Assembly: GCF_016598575.1 (NCBI RefSeq)
Contig: NZ_CP066801.1
Location: forward strand, 2,666,001 to 2,730,000
Direction: 5' to 3'
DNA length: 64,000 bases
From: Streptomyces sp. HSG2
Lineage (GTDB): Bacteria > Actinomycetota > Actinomycetes > Streptomycetales > Streptomycetaceae
Shown here: positions 44,145-53,244 of the stretch, piece by piece
Position numbering within the stretch: position 1 is the first letter of the stretch
Layout: the number at the start of each line of letters is the position of its first letter
Program-made: the position numbers and the translations under genes
Notes under the pieces: generated by a model
Database searches by the model: none
What the model saw: the letters and a program-made list of their open reading frames with translations, nothing else
What the model was told of the DNA's origin: nothing

Positions 44145-44480
44145 TCAGAACGTGACCATGGCGCCCTTGGCGGCCCTCGCGCCGAGCTTCGCGACGAGGC
44201 CGGCCCAGGTGGCGCGGATGGTCAGAGCGGCGGCGCCGAGGCCGGCCGGAACGAGCACGAGGCTCAGGGCCATCGCCCACGGGCTGTTGACCGCGTCGAC
44301 GATCTTCTTGGCGGTGTAGCCGCTGACGCCGAACTGGGTGGTCAGGTCGGCCGAGAAGACCGCTGGCAGCACCGAGGACGTGCTGCTGCCCACGGCGAGG
44401 AGAGCGACGGAGGCGACGGTCAGCACGGTGGCGACCACCATGCCCGTCGCCACCTTCGGCAGGGTAGGGATGTAGGTCAT
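44145..44480 (-). CDS. Circular bacteriocin precursor (uberolysin/circularin A-like)
   Basis: 111 residues from ATG 44480 with GAGGAA 8 bases upstream. By alignment with uberolysin (LAGYTG...TAKKVVDAI), the mature peptide should begin at Leu46 (LTTQFGVSGYTAKKIVDAV) and end at the C-terminal Phe111, giving 66 residues of helix-rich hydrophobic sequence with GAAALTIRATWAGLVAKLG and the cationic ARAAKGAMVTF end, to be joined N to C. The 45-residue leader is long and carries its own hydrophobic helix (12-31). Followed by the export/immunity genes in one operon. Membrane-targeting antimicrobial; activity unproven. Confidence 0.85.
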   Translation of the reverse strand: MTYIPTLPKVATGMVVATVLTVASVALLAVGSSTSSVLPAVFSADLTTQFGVSGYTAKKIVDAVNSPWAMALSLVLVPAGLGAAALTIRATWAGLVAKLGARAAKGAMVTF

Positions 44481-44650
44481 CAGAGATTCCTCTGGATGGC
44501 TAAGTGGGTGTGGTGAGTTGCACGGATCGATCGGCGCGGTAGGCGCCCTTTCCGGAACTACGAGATCGAAGCTTGCCAAGATCGCCCCGGAAGCCACATC
44601 CTCCGGTCGGCCACCTCCGGAAGACGGGGGTCGAGTGGACGAGGGATGGA

Positions 44651-45373
44651 TCACGCGGCTGTGCCGCCGTACGATGCCACTGCCTGTACCCGGTTGGCGA
44701 CGCCGAGTTTGCGCAGGATCGTGCTTACATGGCTCTTCACTGTTGTCTCGGCCAGGAACAGGGACGTGGCGATCTCCCGATTCGTCCGTCCGTTCATCAG
44801 CAGTTCCATCACCTGGCGCTCGCGTGACGACAAGGGCAGCGAATTCGGCAGCGTGGCAACGGGCTTGGGCTGGCCGACGACATGTCTGTTCACGGCCGCG
44901 AACGCGGGGTCGAGTACGTAGCAGCCTGCTGCCACCAGCCGGGTGGCAGCGACCAATTCCAATCCGGTCACGTCATGGGTCAGCACACCCCGGACACCGG
45001 CTTCAAGAGCGGCCTGCGCTGAGGGGCAATCAGCCGCTGCCACGAGGAAGAGCACTTGGGTCGCCTTCGCCAATTCCTGCCCGACCGCCGTGTCCGACAC
45101 CATGAGCTGCCGCCCGCGGGCCGACGACAGCCTCGGCGTCGCCTCGGCGCTGTCGGACTCCGTGACGACGGCGATTCCGTCGCATCCCGCCAACTGCGCC
45201 ATGACGCGAGTGCGCAGATGGACATCCGCGATTGCTATCACTGCCTGGATCAACGTTCCACTCTGAACTTGTGTTTCCGCCCCGCCAGTCTCGGGGTTGG
45301 TCAACTCGGCGTGGACCCGGGACATGGACATCCGCTGAGAGTCTGGTATGTGGCATTCCATCGCTCTTGTCAT
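44651..45373 (-). CDS. LuxR/NarL-type regulator with degenerate receiver
   Basis: 240 residues from ATG 45373 (start uncertain; ATGs at 45361, 45331 and 45325 are in frame, none with a clear RBS). A receiver-like N-domain lacks the usual second acidic residue, the MPGMDG loop and the conserved Lys (LTHDVTGLEL in place of LLKD). A C-terminal LuxR HTH is complete (SSRERQVMELLMNGRTNREIATSLFLAETTVKSHVSTIL in pieces). Probably phosphorylation-independent. Same direction and 170 bases before the bacteriocin precursor, so its likely pathway regulator. Confidence 0.8.
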   Translation of the reverse strand: MTRAMECHIPDSQRMSMSRVHAELTNPETGGAETQVQSGTLIQAVIAIADVHLRTRVMAQLAGCDGIAVVTESDSAEATPRLSSARGRQLMVSDTAVGQELAKATQVLFLVAAADCPSAQAALEAGVRGVLTHDVTGLELVAATRLVAAGCYVLDPAFAAVNRHVVGQPKPVATLPNSLPLSSRERQVMELLMNGRTNREIATSLFLAETTVKSHVSTILRKLGVANRVQAVASYGGTAA

Positions 45374-45891
45374 CACTCGATGGTATGGCGCGAATATTGA
45401 GCTGATCTCGTGACTACCGGTTGAGGTGGCGAGTCGGCCCGCAACGCACGGAAGCGCCTCGACGTCGCAGGGAGCGTCAACCACGCGCCAACGCAGGGAC
45501 CTTCGACGGTTCCCCATTGTTCCACCCCCGATGTCCCGTTCGATCTGGTTTCGTGGCTGGAGAACCCGATCGCCGTCCGAAGCGGGGGACACTCACCCTG
45601 CGACCCTGCGACAGGGGATCGTTCGAGCCGTGCGGAGCTGGACCGGTGACGGAACGGTGCACGAGGCACGTCGCCTCGAAGCCCGCGCCGAGGATGCCTC
45701 GGGTACCGAGCCCGCTGGATTTCGCCCGACCACTGCGGAGTGATCACGCTCACTCCTGGGGAACAGCCATGACGTCGCTCCGTGCCGCGTCCCACTGCCC
45801 CACAGGACGTGCGAATCCTCCTGGCTCTCCCAGGTTCGCGCCGTGGACGCGGTGTGGCTGCCGAGGCGGTGACGAGCGTCTGGGATCCTCG
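45374..45891. other. Accessory intergenic, no intact gene
   Basis: Between the LuxR gene and the integrase tail. No credible frame is seen; probably debris of the lost integrase and element end. Confidence 0.4.
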
Positions 45892-46065
45892 GCGTCCCGG
45901 ACGTCGTGGTCGACGCGATCATCGGCTGGGAGCCGGGGGAGCGGCACGTATCCGCGCTCGGTACACGCACGTCACCGGAACGATGTCGCGGATGGTCGCC
46001 CAGCGAGTCGGCGTTGCGCTCTGGGAGCTGCCGAAGGCCGACTGGGACGGAAACTGGGACGGACA
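45892..46065 (+). pseudogene. Tyrosine-recombinase integrase, C-terminal tail
   Basis: Frame 1 encodes ILGVPDVVVDAIIGWEPG; after a one-base slip near 45935 the next frame gives RIRARYTHVTGTMSRMVAQR and VGVALWELPKADWDG, the catalytic-Tyr end of phage-type integrases. The Arg/His part of the catalytic domain is gone. It points at the 3' end of tRNA-Ser(GGA), the usual place for an integrated element. Confidence 0.75.
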
Positions 46066-46067
46066 AC

Positions 46068-46105
46068 GTCGAAGGGCCCCACCGCGAACGGTGGGGCCCT
46101 TCGAC
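46068..46105 (-). terminator. Terminator after tRNA-Ser(GGA)
   Basis: A perfect 17-bp stem (46068-46084 with 46089-46105), loop CGAA, downstream of the minus-strand tRNA. Confidence 0.85.
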
Positions 46106-46127
46106 ATCGTGCCCGGTGAGGCACTGG

Positions 46128-46212
46128 CGGAGGATACGAGATTCGAACTCGTGAGGGGTTGCCCCCAACACGCTTTCCAAGCGTGCGCCCTAGGCCTCTA
46201 GGCGAATCCTCC
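46128..46212 (-). tRNA. tRNA-Ser (anticodon GGA), element attachment site candidate
   Basis: Acceptor GGAGGAT/ATCCTCC, anticodon stem CACGC/GCGTG with loop TTGGAAA, class II variable arm, T-loop TTCGAAT. Integrase debris lies at its 3' side. Confidence 0.96.
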
Positions 46213-46287
46213 GCCGGGAACATTACATGACGGTGGGGAGTGGTCGCGAACTCGTCCCCGGTCACGAGCATCGGGTACTGTGTCGGC

Positions 46288-46374
46288 AGCCCCTCACGCG
46301 GCGCTATCTGACTGAACTCCCCCAGGGCCGGAAGGCAGCAAGGGTAGGTCGGCTCTGGCGGGTGCGTGGGGGGC
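46288..46374 (+). ncRNA. ffs: Bacterial small SRP RNA (4.5S/ffs)
   Basis: Contains the conserved tip CAGGGCCGGAAGGCAGCA with the GGAA-type apical loop and the symmetric internal loop partner CAAGGGTAGG, and distal arms CCCCTCACGC with GCGTGGGGGG. TACTGT at 46276-46281 is a likely -10 box. Directs Ffh to signal sequences. Conserved position just before dnaX. Confidence 0.9.
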
Positions 46375-46443
46375 GTTGGCGTTGCGGGCGGTGGCGTCCG
46401 GTCCGGACACTCGGTGTCGGCGGGCGCCTATAACCTCGTAGAT

Positions 46444-48726
46444 GTGTCGTCTCTCGCGCTGTACCGCCGCTACCGCCCGGAGTCCTTCGCCGAGGTCATC
46501 GGTCAGGAGCATGTCACCGACCCGCTGCAGCAGGCCCTGCGGAACAACCGGGTCAATCACGCCTACCTGTTCAGCGGTCCGCGTGGGTGTGGCAAGACGA
46601 CCAGCGCCCGCATCCTGGCCCGGTGTCTGAACTGCGAGCAGGGACCCACGCCGACGCCTTGTGGCGCGTGCCAGTCCTGTCGGGACCTGGCGCGCAACGG
46701 GCCGGGGTCCATCGACGTGATCGAGATCGACGCCGCGTCGCACGGTGGCGTGGACGACGCCCGTGACCTGCGTGAGAAGGCGTTCTTCGGGCCCGCTGCC
46801 AGCCGGTACAAGATCTACATCATCGACGAGGCCCACATGGTCACGCCGGCGGGCTTCAACGCCTTGCTCAAGGTCGTCGAGGAACCGCCGGAGCACCTGA
46901 AGTTCGTCTTCGCCACCACGGAACCCGAGAAGGTCATCGGGACGATCAGGTCGCGGACCCACCACTACCCCTTCCGCCTCGTGCCGCCCGGCACACTGCG
47001 CGAGTACCTCGGCGAGGTGTGCCGGGCGGAGGGGATCTCCGTGGAGGACGGTGTGTTGCCGCTGGTGGTCAGGGCGGGGGCGGGGTCCGTGCGGGATTCC
47101 ATGTCCGTCATGGACCAGCTGTTGGCGGGTGCCGGCGCGGAGGGCGTCACCTACGCGATGGCGACGGCCTTGCTCGGGTACACCGACGGGTCCCTGTTGG
47201 ACTCCGTGGTGGAGGCGTTCGCCTCGGGTGACGGCGCGGCGGCCTTCGCGGTGGTCGACCGGGTGGTCGAGGGCGGCGACGACCCCCGCCGATTCGTAGC
47301 CGACCTGCTGGAGCGACTCCGTGACCTGGTGATTCTCGCCGCCGTGCCGGACGCGGGGGACAAGGGGCTGCTCGATGTCCCCGCGGAGGTTCTGGAGAGC
47401 ATGCGCGCCCAGGCGCGGTCGTTCGGCGCCGCGGAGCTGAGCCGGGCCGCGGACCTGGTCAACGAGGGGCTCACGGAGATGCGCGGCGCCACCTCGCCTC
47501 GTCTCCAGTTGGAGTTGATCTGTGCCAGGGTGCTCCTGCCCGCCGCCTACGGTGACGAGAGGTCCGTCATGGCGCGGCTGGACCGGCTGGAACGTGGCGG
47601 AGTGGTCCCGGCCGGGGGCGGACTTCCCGGGAGCGGTTACGCCGCCGCCCCCGCGTCGTCCTCCGGTCCCGGCGACGCCTCCTCCGACCGGCGGGCGCCC
47701 GCCACCGTCCCGGCCGGCGGCGCGGTGGCGGCGGCCCGGGCCGCGGTTCGGGGATCCTCGGCCGAAGGGCCGGGCGAAGCCGCCGCGGGGGGTGCCGGGT
47801 CACGGCGGTCGGACGATCGGGCGAGCGGGGCCGCGGGCGGCCCCCTCGGGACGGGCGCGGCTCCGACCGGGACGGACGTGTCCGATGCTCCCTCCCATTC
47901 CGGTCCGTCGTCCGACCCCGCTTCCCGCGTCTCCACCCCTTCTCCCGGTGGGTCCGGAGCGGCGGCCGGGGCGCCGGGAGACACACCCGGCGGGGGGTCA
48001 GGCGCCTGGCCGGCGGCGGCTTCCGCGGGGGGTGGGCGGCGGCCCGGCGGATGGCCCACCGCTCCCGGCGGGGAGGGTGGCCCGACGACGGGTGCCCGCA
48101 CGGCGTCGGGCCCGGCCCCGACCGGGGACCGCGCCTCGGGGGTCTCCCCCGTGCCCCCTCTGGCCGGTGGTCTCGACCCGCGCGCGCTCTGGCCCGACGT
48201 CCTGGACGAGATCAAGAACCGCCGCCGGTTCACTTGGATCCTGCTCAGCCAGAACGCGCACGTGGCCGGGTTCGACGGGACCACCCTCGGCCTCGGCTTC
48301 GTCAACGCGGGCGCTCGCGACAACTTCCTGAGCAGCGGCAGCGAGGACGTACTGCGGCAGGCTCTGGCGGAGAGGTTCCACGTCCAGTGGAAGATCGAGG
48401 CGGTGGTCGACCCCTCCGGCGGCTCCGCGCCCCCGCCCGCGGGGCATGCCGAGGTGGGCGCCGCGGCCGATCCCGGAGGGGGACCTTCGGTCGCGCGTGC
48501 CTCGGCTCCGCCTCCCGCCGGGTCCGCGGCGCCGCGTCCGGCGGCCCGGCCCTCGGCTTCCTCGGTCGGTCCGGCGCCGGACCCCTCACCCGCGCCTCCG
48601 GTCTCGCCGGAGGACGACATCCCGGACGAGGACGACCCCGATCTCGACGAGTCCGCCCTCTCGGGCCAGGAACTCATCGTCCGCGAACTCGGCGCCACCG
48701 TGATCGAGGAGGTCGCCGCCGGGTGA
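46444..48726 (+). CDS. dnaX: DNA polymerase III gamma/tau subunit
   Basis: 760 residues from GTG 46444; TATAAC at 46429-46434 suggests a near-leaderless transcript, and earlier in-frame extensions read the SRP RNA. Walker A SGPRGCGKT, zinc module with four cysteines (CLNC...CGAC), DEAHM Walker B, sensor I ATTEPEK. Domain III follows, then a long Ala/Gly/Pro/Ser linker (about 390-590) and the polymerase-binding C-terminal tau region. No slippery heptamer is apparent, so only tau may be made. Clamp loader, cytoplasm. Confidence 0.96.
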   Translation: MSSLALYRRYRPESFAEVIGQEHVTDPLQQALRNNRVNHAYLFSGPRGCGKTTSARILARCLNCEQGPTPTPCGACQSCRDLARNGPGSIDVIEIDAASHGGVDDARDLREKAFFGPAASRYKIYIIDEAHMVTPAGFNALLKVVEEPPEHLKFVFATTEPEKVIGTIRSRTHHYPFRLVPPGTLREYLGEVCRAEGISVEDGVLPLVVRAGAGSVRDSMSVMDQLLAGAGAEGVTYAMATALLGYTDGSLLDSVVEAFASGDGAAAFAVVDRVVEGGDDPRRFVADLLERLRDLVILAAVPDAGDKGLLDVPAEVLESMRAQARSFGAAELSRAADLVNEGLTEMRGATSPRLQLELICARVLLPAAYGDERSVMARLDRLERGGVVPAGGGLPGSGYAAAPASSSGPGDASSDRRAPATVPAGGAVAAARAAVRGSSAEGPGEAAAGGAGSRRSDDRASGAAGGPLGTGAAPTGTDVSDAPSHSGPSSDPASRVSTPSPGGSGAAAGAPGDTPGGGSGAWPAAASAGGGRRPGGWPTAPGGEGGPTTGARTASGPAPTGDRASGVSPVPPLAGGLDPRALWPDVLDEIKNRRRFTWILLSQNAHVAGFDGTTLGLGFVNAGARDNFLSSGSEDVLRQALAERFHVQWKIEAVVDPSGGSAPPPAGHAEVGAAADPGGGPSVARASAPPPAGSAAPRPAARPSASSVGPAPDPSPAPPVSPEDDIPDEDDPDLDESALSGQELIVRELGATVIEEVAAG

Positions 48727-48925
48727 GCGGGGCGGCGCCACCCGGGGGCCGGGCGGCCGGTTCGGCACGCCGCCGGCCCCCCGCCCCGGGCATGTCCGGG
48801 TCCGGCCACCGGTGCGGGCGGACACCGGGGAGGCCCGCGCTCTCGGAGGAACGTACGAGGGTCCGACCGCCGGCCGCTCGGCCACCCGTACAAGACGACG
48901 GAGTCGGGGCCGCTAGGCTGACCCC

Positions 48926-50212
48926 GTGAAGGTCCTCGTCATCGGCGGCGCCGGCCGCGAACACGCCCTCTGCCGCTCACTCTCTCTCGACCCCGCCGTC
49001 ACCGCGCTGCACTGCGCCCCCGGCAACGCCGGTATCGCCGACATCGCGCGGACTCACCCGGTCGACACCTCGGACGGAGCGGCCGTCGCCGCGCTGGCCG
49101 CCGAGATCGGTGCCGATCTGGTGGTGGTGGGCCCCGAGGCGCCCCTGGTCGCGGGGGTGGCCGACGTGGTCCGCGCGGCGGGCTTCCCGGTCTTCGGCCC
49201 GTCCAAGGACGCGGCCCGACTGGAGGGCTCCAAGGCCTTCGCCAAGGACGTCATGGCCGCCGCCGGTGTGCCCACGGCTCGCTCGTACGTGTGTACGACC
49301 TCGGGTGAGGTCGACGCGGCCCTGGGCGCCTTCGGAGCGCCCTACGTGGTCAAGGACGACGGTCTCGCCGCGGGCAAGGGCGTCGTGGTGACCTCCGATC
49401 TCGAGGCGGCCAGGGCCCACGCGGCCGGTTGTCTGGCGGGGTCCGGCGAGGGAACCGCCCGAGGCGGCGTCGTGGTCGAGGAGTACCTGGACGGCCCCGA
49501 GGTCTCCCTCTTCGCCGTCACCGACGGCGTCACGGTCGTTCCGCTCCAACCCGCCCAGGACTTCAAGCGGGCGCTCGACGGCGGCGAGGGGCCCAACACC
49601 GGCGGCATGGGCGCCTACTCGCCCCTGCCGTGGGCCGACCCCAAGCTGGTCGACGAGGTCGTCGAGTCGGTCCTCCAGCCGACCGTGGACGAGTTGCGTC
49701 GTCGCGGCACCCCCTTCTCCGGTCTGCTCTACGCGGGTCTCGCGATCACCTCGCGCGGGGTGCGTGTGATCGAGTTCAACGCCCGCTTCGGTGACCCCGA
49801 GACCCAGGTGGTGCTGGCCCGGCTGCTGACGCCGTCGGCGGCACTGCTGATGGCGGCGGCCACCGGTACCCTGGCCGACCTGGAGCCGCTCCGCTGGAGC
49901 GACGAGGCGGCCGTCACCGTGATCGTCGCCGCGCGCGGCTACCCCGGTGCCCCGCGCACCGGCGACGTCGTCGGAGGTCTCGACGCCGTGGCGGAGTCGG
50001 ACGCCCCGCACGCCTACGTGTTGCACTCGGGGACCCGGCGGGAGGGTGACGCCGTCGTCAGCGCCGGAGGACGGGTGCTGTCGGTGACCGCCGTGGGTCG
50101 GGATCTCGCCGAGGCCCGCGAACGCGCCTACCGGGCCGTCGGCCGCGTCGACCTGGCGGGCGCCCGACATCGCACCGACATCGCGGCCGAGGCCGCCGCC
50201 GAGGCCCGGTAG
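48926..50212 (+). CDS. purD: Phosphoribosylamine-glycine ligase (GARS)
   Basis: 428 residues, GTG 48926. TAGGCT (48914-48919) ends six bases before the GTG, so the message is leaderless. ATP-grasp enzyme: N-domain [28 protein letters not shown]-grasp loops [13 protein letters not shown] and the hallmark [10 protein letters not shown], then [11 protein letters not shown]. Second step of de novo IMP synthesis. The other purine genes lie 5-14 kb away in the window. Confidence 0.97.
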   Translation: MKVLVIGGAGREHALCRSLSLDPAVTALHCAPGNAGIADIARTHPVDTSDGAAVAALAAEIGADLVVVGPEAPLVAGVADVVRAAGFPVFGPSKDAARLEGSKAFAKDVMAAAGVPTARSYVCTTSGEVDAALGAFGAPYVVKDDGLAAGKGVVVTSDLEAARAHAAGCLAGSGEGTARGGVVVEEYLDGPEVSLFAVTDGVTVVPLQPAQDFKRALDGGEGPNTGGMGAYSPLPWADPKLVDEVVESVLQPTVDELRRRGTPFSGLLYAGLAITSRGVRVIEFNARFGDPETQVVLARLLTPSAALLMAAATGTLADLEPLRWSDEAAVTVIVAARGYPGAPRTGDVVGGLDAVAESDAPHAYVLHSGTRREGDAVVSAGGRVLSVTAVGRDLAEARERAYRAVGRVDLAGARHRTDIAAEAAAEAR

Positions 50213-50652
50213 CGGGTACCGCGCGGAGGAGTCAGACGCGCCCCGCGAACCGGCCCGCACGGCGAGCCTCCCTCAGGCCCCGGCCCCTGCCCCCCGGCGT
50301 CCGGCGTTCGGCGAGCGACGCCGGTTCGCGGTCCCGGGGGGCTCGCCGGCGAGACCGACGCCGTCCGCGTCCGGGACGCGCCGCCGCCGCGCGCCGTCGA
50401 CCCGGGCCCGTGGGGCATCCGTCCCCGGCGTCCTCGCGCCGTCCCCCCGATGCGGTCGGCCCGCCGGGGGGCGGCGGTGGTGCCGTCGGACGGGACACCC
50501 GCCGGCGCCGACCATGGCCAGGTGCTCACGCTCGGTCGCCCAGCTTTCCCCAAAGCCATTCCATCGGGTGGCCGATGCTCTATCCGGCTGACTGGCGCGG
50601 GGGCCCCAACTAGGGTGCGGCGCAGGCTTTCCGGCACTTGGCCCACCGGCAT
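50213..50652. other. Intergenic, no gene recognised
   Basis: 440 bases after purD, GC-rich, without a credible frame. Confidence 0.4.
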
Positions 50653-50680
50653 TGCGATGTCGGTGACGGGTGCCACAGTG
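50653..50680 (+). promoter_or_regulatory. Candidate promoter upstream of leader peptide
   Basis: TTGCGA, 16 bases, CACAGT; expected start near the ATG at 50686. By eye only. Confidence 0.35.
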
Positions 50681-50685
50681 GGGGC

Positions 50686-50742
50686 ATGGTCCTCACGAGG
50701 CGGCGGCGCGACACACAGGGAGGGGGTGAGACGCGCTCATGA
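50686..50742 (+). CDS. Possible 18-codon leader peptide
   Basis: ATG 50686, peptide MVLTRRRRDTQGGGETRS, whose TGA overlaps the ATG of the next gene as ATGA. GTGGGGGC precedes it. A second case in this window of a short basic/polar leader coupled to a gene. Confidence 0.4.
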   Translation: MVLTRRRRDTQGGGETRS

Positions 50743-52685
50743 CCGGTGCGGGTGTCGAGGAGTCCGGAGCGCGGGCGGCGCGGTTCCACGCCGAAGCCGT
50801 GCTGCGCGTCCGAGGCCGAGCCCTGGCCGTCGCCCTGCTGCCCGTCGCCGTCGCCGTCGTCCTGCTGGTCGGTGGGGCGACCGGCCGGCTGACCGGCACG
50901 GGCTGGGACGTGGCGCGAGGTGTCGTCTCCGCCCTCGCCCTGTCGGTGCTCCTGGGGGCGGCCGGTGTCGCCCTCCTGGTGGCCCGCGCCCGACCGGCCG
51001 TCAGCCCGACGGTGCCGATCCCCGAGGCCACCGCCCCGGACCTGTATCGGCTGGTGCGTGACCTCGCCGACCGCCTCGGCGTTCCGGCGCCCTCCGCCGT
51101 GGAGCTGACCCCGGACTGCGACAGCTGGCTGGAGGATCGCGGCCCGGCGGGCCGAGGAGGCGCGCGAGGAGGGTCCGCCCGTCACCCCGGCGCCACCTCG
51201 GCGACCCCCGAGGGTCGGTCGGCGCGGGTTGCTCGGGAGGCCCCCGTCCTGGTCATCGGCTCACCCTTCCTGTGGTGGATGCGCGTCGCCGAGCTGCGGG
51301 CCGTGCTCGCCCCCGTCGTGGCCGGCACGGGGCCCTCCGCGTATCCGGAGATAGCCGCCGCCCGGCGCTTCCTGCGCGGGCTGGACGCCGCCGTCGCCGT
51401 CACCGCGGCCCGGCACCGCCGCCTGCCGGCGCGTCTGGCCTCCCGGGTCGCGGGCCGCGTGGTCCGTCACCTGCTGCGCGGCTGTCGGGCGGACGCGGTG
51501 GAGATGGAGCGCGGGGTCGCCGCCGCGGCGGCCGAGCGGGCCCGGAGCGTCGACTACGGCCTGCGGATCGTGGCGCAGGAGCAGGTCGGGCTGGCGTACG
51601 CGGGCTGGGACAGGCTGCTCACCAGGGTCGCGTTGCCCGCTTGGCGAATGGGGCGCTGGCCGGCCGGACTGGACGCGGGGGTGGTCTCCGCCCTCACCGA
51701 GTTGTCCCGGCGCGACCGGCTGGCCACCGCGCTCTCCGCCCGCCTGGGCGAGCGCCCCGCCTGTGATCTCTTGGAGGAGCCCGGCGTGGTGGACCGGTCT
51801 ACCTCGCTGCTGGCGGCCCGGCTCTTCCACGGCGGGCCCGCCGCGGAGAGCGGGGACTGGGAGCCGGTGGAGTGGGCCGACTACCCGGAGGAGATCGTGG
51901 ACCGCATCTGGCGCACCGACGCGGCCAGGCTGCACCGGGTCCTGGACCGCCTCGGCGTACGGCGCGTCACCGGGGCGGGAGCCGCCGCGGGCCCGCCGCC
52001 TCCACCGTCGGAGGGGCCGGGAGTCGACGGCCCCACCCTGGCGAAGGTCCTCGACCACCTGGCCGGCCGGGGCCTCTCGGACGGCGCGTCCGCCCGGGCC
52101 GCCGACGGCGAGCCCGAGCCGACCCCGCTCCCCGACGATCCCCGCGGCATCGATCATGCTGCGGCCCCGACCCCTCGGCCCGATCCGGACTCTCCGGCCG
52201 ATCCGGACGCCCAGGCCGATCCGGACTCCCCGGGGTCCGTGATCGCGGCGGGACTCCGTGCCGAACTGGCACGCGAGGAGGCGCTCGGTCCGATCCCGCC
52301 GATCTCGGACGGGGACCCCGGCACCACCCTCGGCGCCCCGGAAGATCCCCCGGTCACATGGGATCCGGCGGGCCTGCCGGTCCACGACCGGGTGCTCTGG
52401 GGCGACGAGGCCCTGCCCGTCTTCCCGCCTCCGCCCTCGCGATCGGGCCGGGAGCTGCTGGTGGATCACGTCACGGCCATGGTGTGCTGCGCCGCGGTGG
52501 ACACGGCGGGGGCGGCTCCGGGGCTGGACTGGCTGGACGGGCCGTCGCTGCTGATCGAGGGGGAGCGGGTGGCCGATCTGAACCGGCGGGTCTTCAGCCT
52601 CGTCGACACCGGGGACGCGGCCCCGCTGCGCGACTGGTTGGCCGACCTGGGGATACGGCCCGAGAAGCCGGTGCGGCTCGCGTGA
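50739..52685 (+). CDS. Conserved membrane protein, unknown function
   Basis: 648 residues. Two N-terminal helices (about 28-48, 58-82), then a long cytoplasmic part with helical segments (LVRDLADRLGV, LRAVLAPVVAG, EPVEWADYPEEIVDRIW). A middle linker (about 470-500) has Asp/Pro/Ser repeats (PADPDAQADPDSPG). The C-terminal 120 residues form a separate globular piece (HDRVLWGDEALPVF, LWGDEALP). No HExxH or other catalytic motif. A streptomycete core gene between purD and purC; function unknown. Confidence 0.78.
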   Translation: MTGAGVEESGARAARFHAEAVLRVRGRALAVALLPVAVAVVLLVGGATGRLTGTGWDVARGVVSALALSVLLGAAGVALLVARARPAVSPTVPIPEATAPDLYRLVRDLADRLGVPAPSAVELTPDCDSWLEDRGPAGRGGARGGSARHPGATSATPEGRSARVAREAPVLVIGSPFLWWMRVAELRAVLAPVVAGTGPSAYPEIAAARRFLRGLDAAVAVTAARHRRLPARLASRVAGRVVRHLLRGCRADAVEMERGVAAAAAERARSVDYGLRIVAQEQVGLAYAGWDRLLTRVALPAWRMGRWPAGLDAGVVSALTELSRRDRLATALSARLGERPACDLLEEPGVVDRSTSLLAARLFHGGPAAESGDWEPVEWADYPEEIVDRIWRTDAARLHRVLDRLGVRRVTGAGAAAGPPPPPSEGPGVDGPTLAKVLDHLAGRGLSDGASARAADGEPEPTPLPDDPRGIDHAAAPTPRPDPDSPADPDAQADPDSPGSVIAAGLRAELAREEALGPIPPISDGDPGTTLGAPEDPPVTWDPAGLPVHDRVLWGDEALPVFPPPPSRSGRELLVDHVTAMVCCAAVDTAGAAPGLDWLDGPSLLIEGERVADLNRRVFSLVDTGDAAPLRDWLADLGIRPEKPVRLA

Positions 52686-53244
52686 GGCGTCCGGCTCGCC
52701 TCGCGGAGGCGGAGGCGAGAGCGCGGGGCGGGTGCCACGGGCTGCATGCCCCGGACGAGCCACGCGGGAGCGGTGGGCCCGCCGGCGGTCCGCCGTCTCC
52801 CCGGTCGTGGTGGGCCCGGCTGCGGCGAGCAGGCCGTCGTCGGCCCGACATCGCGGCGATCCCCGCTTCGACGGTCGCGGGCCCGCCGGTCCCGGCCACC
52901 TCGGCCCGTGGCGTGCCGACCCGGCGCCGGGCGACGTCGTGCGTGGGCACGAGCAGTCACGGCCCGGGGCCACCGGCGCAGCGCCGGACTCCGGCCCGGA
53001 CACATGCCTGGGGCAAGGGGCGGGCCGGCACCAGGCGTCGGCGCGCCGGACGAGACCGGTAGCGCCTGGCGATCCGCCCGCATACTCCGGATTGCCCTTT
53101 TCTACTTTCAGCCAGTTCGCGACGACGGGTGACCGCGCGCGTGCGAAATGTGATGTGCTGGGACCGGATCGCGTATTTGGCAAGCGCGTACGTCATACGC
53201 GTGGCGGGGCCGCGACCACGGGGGCACGAGGGAGGGGATGACCC
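52686..53244. other. Intergenic with CGCGTA dyad
   Basis: 559 bases, no gene. Contains the perfect dyad CGCGTA-CGTCA-TACGCG at 53185-53201, about 45 bases before the next start, a plausible regulator site. Confidence 0.45.

Noticed and set aside
46128..46212. Duplicate tRNA-Ser 3' end as second attachment site within the window
   Set aside because: I found no second copy of the tRNA 3' sequence in the accessory region, so no pair of att sites can be claimed.
46444..48726. Programmed frameshift in dnaX
   Set aside because: No A-rich slippery heptamer or following hairpin; the frame is continuous to the normal tau C-terminus.
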